In this document: positions 5,835 through 8,035 of the stretch, piece by piece
Numbering within the stretch: the stretch's first letter is position 1
Layout: each line of letters starts with the position of its first letter
Position numbers and translations under genes: made by a program
Notes under the pieces: generated by a model
What the model was told of the DNA's origin: nothing
The model's input: the letters and a program-made list of their open reading frames with translations, nothing else
Database searches by the model: none
NCBI GenBank assembly: GCA_900545285.1
Contig: UQYK01000069.1
Span: 1 to 8,035, forward strand
DNA from: an uncultured Ruminococcus sp.
GTDB lineage: Bacteria; Bacillota; Clostridia; Oscillospirales; Ruminococcaceae
DNA: 8,035 nucleotides
Direction of reading: 5' to 3'

Positions 5835-5858
5835 AGAAGTGACAACGCTGTCACTTCT
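5835..5858. promoter_or_regulatory. LacI-family operator O3, 24-bp near-perfect palindrome
   Basis: Half-sites AGAAGTGACAAC (5835-5846) and GCTGTCACTTCT (5847-5858) are reverse complements at 11 of 12 positions and meet at a central CG. The site ends six bases before the -35 of the ABC operon promoter candidate. It is the best operator in the window and the probable main binding site of the adjacent LacI-family protein. Confidence 0.82.
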
Positions 5859-5863
5859 ATTTC

Positions 5864-5892
5864 TAGACTTTTTCGCTGGGGCAAGGTAAAAT
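5864..5892 (+). promoter_or_regulatory. Candidate promoter of the ABC operon
   Basis: TAGACT (5864-5869), a 17-base spacer, and TAAAAT (5887-5892). Each hexamer is a fair consensus match and the spacing is ideal. The start point would be near 5899, giving a leader of about 50 bases. A weaker alternative further upstream (TTGCAA at 5782) would place O3 downstream of the start point as a roadblock. Confidence 0.55.
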
Positions 5893-5947
5893 AAAATCAC
5901 ACCAAGGGGATACGTCCTCCGGGAGTACAGGAAAAAAGGTGAAAGCA

Positions 5948-6736
5948 ATGAAAGAACCAGAAAACATCATTACAGTTTCACATCTGAACAAGGAGTTCAT
6001 CAAAGACGGGACATCGTTTCAGGTGCTAAAAGGAATTGACCTTTCCATTCAAAAAGGAGAGTTTGTCACAATTGTCGGACACAGCGGCTGCGGAAAGAGC
6101 ACACTGTTAAAGATTATCTGCGGTTTGGTCTCATATCGGGATGGTAGCGTTTCCCGAAACGGCCACCCGGTCACAGGCCCGGATGCGGAATGCGGTATGG
6201 TATTTCAGGATCACCGATTGCTGCCGTGGCTGAAAATTAAAGATAACATCGGCTTTGGCATCCGGAATATGAAGAAAGCAGAACGGGAGGAGCACATTGC
6301 ACAGCATCTGGAATTGGTTGGATTAAAGGGTTTTGAAAATGCCTATCCTTCTCAGCTGTCCGGTGGCATGTCCCAGCGCGTTGCCATTGCAAGAGGACTT
6401 GCCGGAAATCCATCGATTTTGCTGTTGGATGAGCCGTTCGGAGCGCTGGATGCTCTGACCCGAATTCAGATGCAAAAAGAAATCCTGCGGATTCAGCGGG
6501 AAGAAAAGGTGACAATGGTTATGGTCACCCACGATATTGACGAGGCGATTTATCTGGGGGAACGGATTGTGGTTATGTCTGCAAGACCGGGCGAGATTCA
6601 GGAGATTATCACAACGGATAAATACTCCCGCATGAATCGCGGCAGCTCCGGATTTGCCGCCTATAAAAAGAAAATCTACAGCCACTTCTTTCAGGATTCT
6701 GCGGAATTTCTGGAAGAAGCAGAGTACATGATCTAG
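5948..6736 (+). CDS. SsuB/TauB/NrtD-type ABC importer ATPase
   Basis: Cytoplasmic ATPase subunit that drives uptake with the permease encoded next to it. Numbered from ATG 5948 (262 residues): Walker A GHSGCGKST 44-52, Q-loop VFQDHRLLPW around Gln87, signature LSGGMSQR 137-144, Walker B ILLLDEP 157-163, D-loop ALD 166-168, switch His195 in VTHD. The LLPW motif after the Q-loop and the SARPGEI stretch near the C-terminus are typical of the sulfonate/taurine/nitrate/pyrimidine importer branch. All catalytic motifs are intact. The start at 5948 is supported by AAGGTG at 5936-5941; GTG at 5939 is an alternative three codons longer. It is the first gene of the operon, divergent from the lacI-family gene and preceded by operator O3. 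The substrate cannot be read from the sequence. Confidence 0.94.
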   Translation: MKEPENIITVSHLNKEFIKDGTSFQVLKGIDLSIQKGEFVTIVGHSGCGKSTLLKIICGLVSYRDGSVSRNGHPVTGPDAECGMVFQDHRLLPWLKIKDNIGFGIRNMKKAEREEHIAQHLELVGLKGFENAYPSQLSGGMSQRVAIARGLAGNPSILLLDEPFGALDALTRIQMQKEILRIQREEKVTMVMVTHDIDEAIYLGERIVVMSARPGEIQEIITTDKYSRMNRGSSGFAAYKKKIYSHFFQDSAEFLEEAEYMI

Positions 6737-6747
6737 GAGATGATTTC

Positions 6748-7503
6748 ATGAAGGCACAAAGCGTAAAACAAATTCTGCTGGGGCTGATTGTTCCGGTGCT
6801 GATATTGGCCGCATGGATTTGCACCACCCATTTCAGAAGCATTCCCACCAGCATCCTGCCGAAGATTTCTATGGTGTGGCAGGCATTCCTGGAGATGCTG
6901 CAAAGCGGCCAGCTCTGGAAAGATCTTTCGGTTACACTTTCCCGCGTGGTGAAAGGATATCTGCTTTCCGCGTTGCTTGGAATGATTCTGGGTTCTCTGA
7001 TGGGCATGTCCAAAACGGTAGCATACTTATTGCAACCCACTGTGACAGTAATTCGGCAGATTCCCATTATTGCGTGGATTCCGCTGATCATTCTGTGGTG
7101 CGGCATTGGAGAACTGTCTAAAATCGTGGTAATTGTCCTGGCAGCATTTTTCCCCATTATGATGAATACCATGAGCGGCATTTCCAGTACGCCGGCAGGC
7201 TATATTGAAGTTGCACAGCTGTACAAGCTCAGCTTTTTCAAAACCTTCCGAAAAGTTTATCTGCCGCAGATTCTGGTGGGTCTGAAATTGGGGCTAGGTA
7301 TTTCATGGATGGCGGTAGTTGCCGCAGAACTGATTGCCTCCTTGTCTGGAATTGGCTATCGTATGAGCAACGCCCGGAGTCTCATGCAGTCCGACGTGGT
7401 AATTGTGTGCATGATTCTCATTGGACTAATCGGTATTTTAATGGATAAAATTCTGGGTGTGATCTTTACAGCGATTACGCCCTGGAATAAAAAGCAAAAG
7501 TAA
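6748..7503 (+). CDS. SsuC/TauC-type ABC importer permease
   Basis: Inner-membrane permease of 251 residues, normal for the family, with about six hydrophobic segments (roughly residues 9-27, 68-86, 105-118, 125-140, 178-197, 217-235). The EAA coupling loop that contacts the ATPase is at 154-173 (EVAQLYKLSFFKTFRKVYLP), with the usual central Gly replaced. The blocks PIIAWIPLIILWCGIGELSK and SWMAVVAAELIASLSGIGY are diagnostic of the sulfonate/taurine/nitrate permease branch. The start ATG 6748 follows AGGAGA at 6735-6740, and the gap from the ATPase stop is 11 bases, so the two are co-translated. The gene is intact. The next gene's ribosome site overlaps its stop codon region. Confidence 0.94.
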   Translation: MKAQSVKQILLGLIVPVLILAAWICTTHFRSIPTSILPKISMVWQAFLEMLQSGQLWKDLSVTLSRVVKGYLLSALLGMILGSLMGMSKTVAYLLQPTVTVIRQIPIIAWIPLIILWCGIGELSKIVVIVLAAFFPIMMNTMSGISSTPAGYIEVAQLYKLSFFKTFRKVYLPQILVGLKLGLGISWMAVVAAELIASLSGIGYRMSNARSLMQSDVVIVCMILIGLIGILMDKILGVIFTAITPWNKKQK

Positions 7504-7517
7504 TGGAGGTATTTCAA

Positions 7518-7847
7518 ATGAAACACATTAAAATTTTCGCACTTCTTCTGGCAGGCGCTGTTAGCTTCGGACTCGTGGGCTGCGGCAGTTCCTCCGGCAG
7601 TGATTCTTCGAAACAGACAGCATCCTCTGCCTCTGGTGATCTGAAACCCCTGCGGCTGGGCTGCCCTGGATTTGATGATTATCCGCTTCTGGAAAACGGT
7701 AAGCTTGCCTATGATAAGGGCTATCTGGAGGAAGAACTCAATGCCGTAGGCTATACGCTGGATCTGGTGACATTCCAAGAGGCAGGCCCGGCGATCAATG
7801 AGGCATATGCTTCCGGAGAGCTGGACATGGCGTTCTACGAAAAATAG
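7518..7847 (+). pseudogene. SsuA-like substrate-binding lipoprotein, truncated after about 107 residues
   Basis: This would be the extracellular binding lipoprotein of the ABC importer, usually about 320-340 residues. The start is ATG 7518, with GGAGG at 7505-7509; an ATG at 7503 overlaps the permease stop and the ribosome site and is less likely. A signal peptide ends in the lipobox GLVGC (Cys22). A Ser-rich linker follows, then LKPLRLGCPGFDDYPLLENG and LVTFQEAGPAINEAYASGEL, ending DMAFYEK and TAG. Family members normally continue (AFY-G-D-xP). The family-like reading ends at about 7838 and the DNA beyond changes sharply in composition, so the gene was cut by insertion or rearrangement. Without it the importer should be non-functional unless the missing part or another binding protein lies elsewhere. 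Confidence 0.85.
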
Positions 7848-8035
7848 TAGAACTTTTACGAAACTCAGAGAATGCCTTAACTTGTTTGTAGAACAATTAG
7901 TAGAATTCATAATTGAATTTGGCTATATTTGTTCTATTAATCAGAAAAATCATGTTGATAAAACCGCAGTTTTATGGGGATTTTTCGACATTTTGAATCA
8001 GTATTTTAATTGAAGGTATTGAAGTAACGCTTATT
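7839..8035. other. AT-rich foreign-looking tail with no recognised gene
   Basis: From the break in the ssuA-like gene to the window end G+C falls to about 28% (52 G/C in the last 185 bases), against roughly 45% or more in the neighbouring genes. The only open frame continues the DNA in a shifted frame to a TAA near 8013 and resembles nothing I know (for example NLFVEQLVEFIIEFGYICSI). A 7-bp hairpin, ATAAAAC/GTTTTAT with loop CGCA, lies at 7958-7975. It could be the end of a mobile element or the far side of a rearrangement. Confidence 0.5.

Noticed and set aside
5441..5884. A 147-residue minus-strand frame overlapping the lacI 5' end and the divergent control region.
   Set aside because: It overlaps the clear lacI start in another frame, has no family resemblance, and crosses the lacI promoter and operators.
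5713..5889. A 58-codon plus-strand open frame (begins MAVLRGIFLVSLSLVLRNQW) upstream of the ABC ATPase gene.
   Set aside because: It has no ribosome site, contains operator O3 and ends within the candidate -10 of the ABC operon; a random open frame in a control region.
5889..5947. Possible riboswitch in the ABC operon leader.
   Set aside because: The leader is only about 50 bases and has no thiamine, SAM or other recognisable riboswitch core or terminator stem.

Overview
The window looks like chromosomal DNA from a Gram-positive, low-to-mid G+C bacterium, most likely a gut Clostridia (Oscillospiraceae/Lachnospiraceae type). This is an inference from strong AGGAGG-type ribosome sites, near-consensus sigma-A promoters, lipoprotein signal peptides and the gene families present. 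No rRNA, tRNA, CRISPR array or recognisable transposase is visible.

Layout. Positions 1-1240 (minus strand) hold a decayed phosphonate-type ABC uptake locus: the start of a PhnC-like ATPase whose P-loop region is altered, a PhnD-like binding lipoprotein broken by homopolymer indels and an internal deletion, and an unidentified broken coding remnant upstream. Positions 1260-2242 (plus strand) hold an intact pair, a small Dabb-domain protein and DNA-3-methyladenine glycosylase I (tag), behind a strong promoter. Positions 2243-3200 (minus) hold a GPH-family sugar symporter that has lost its 3' third, abuts tag, and has a TGA at codon 12. Upstream of it on the same strand are an intact AraC-family regulator (3495-4352) with its own promoter, 5' leader hairpin and terminator, then an intact LacI-family regulator (4495-5568). 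A 379-bp divergent control region (5569-5947) carries a consensus lacI promoter and two palindromic LacI-type operators plus a possible third. It separates lacI from a plus-strand SsuB/SsuC/SsuA-like ABC uptake operon (5948-7847). The ATPase and permease are intact, but the binding lipoprotein is cut after about 107 residues where the sequence changes to a 28% G+C, apparently non-coding tail that runs to the window end.

How the parts fit. The AraC protein probably controls the GPH symporter, whose promoter sits inside a perfect 11-bp inverted repeat. The LacI protein probably controls itself and the divergent ABC operon. All three solute-transport systems are damaged (phn, GPH symporter, ssuA), while both regulators and the tag pair look intact. 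This suggests an accessory region undergoing decay, or in part an assembly with homopolymer errors. I found no clearly new biological system; the best leads are the regulatory architectures and the pattern of gene breaks.
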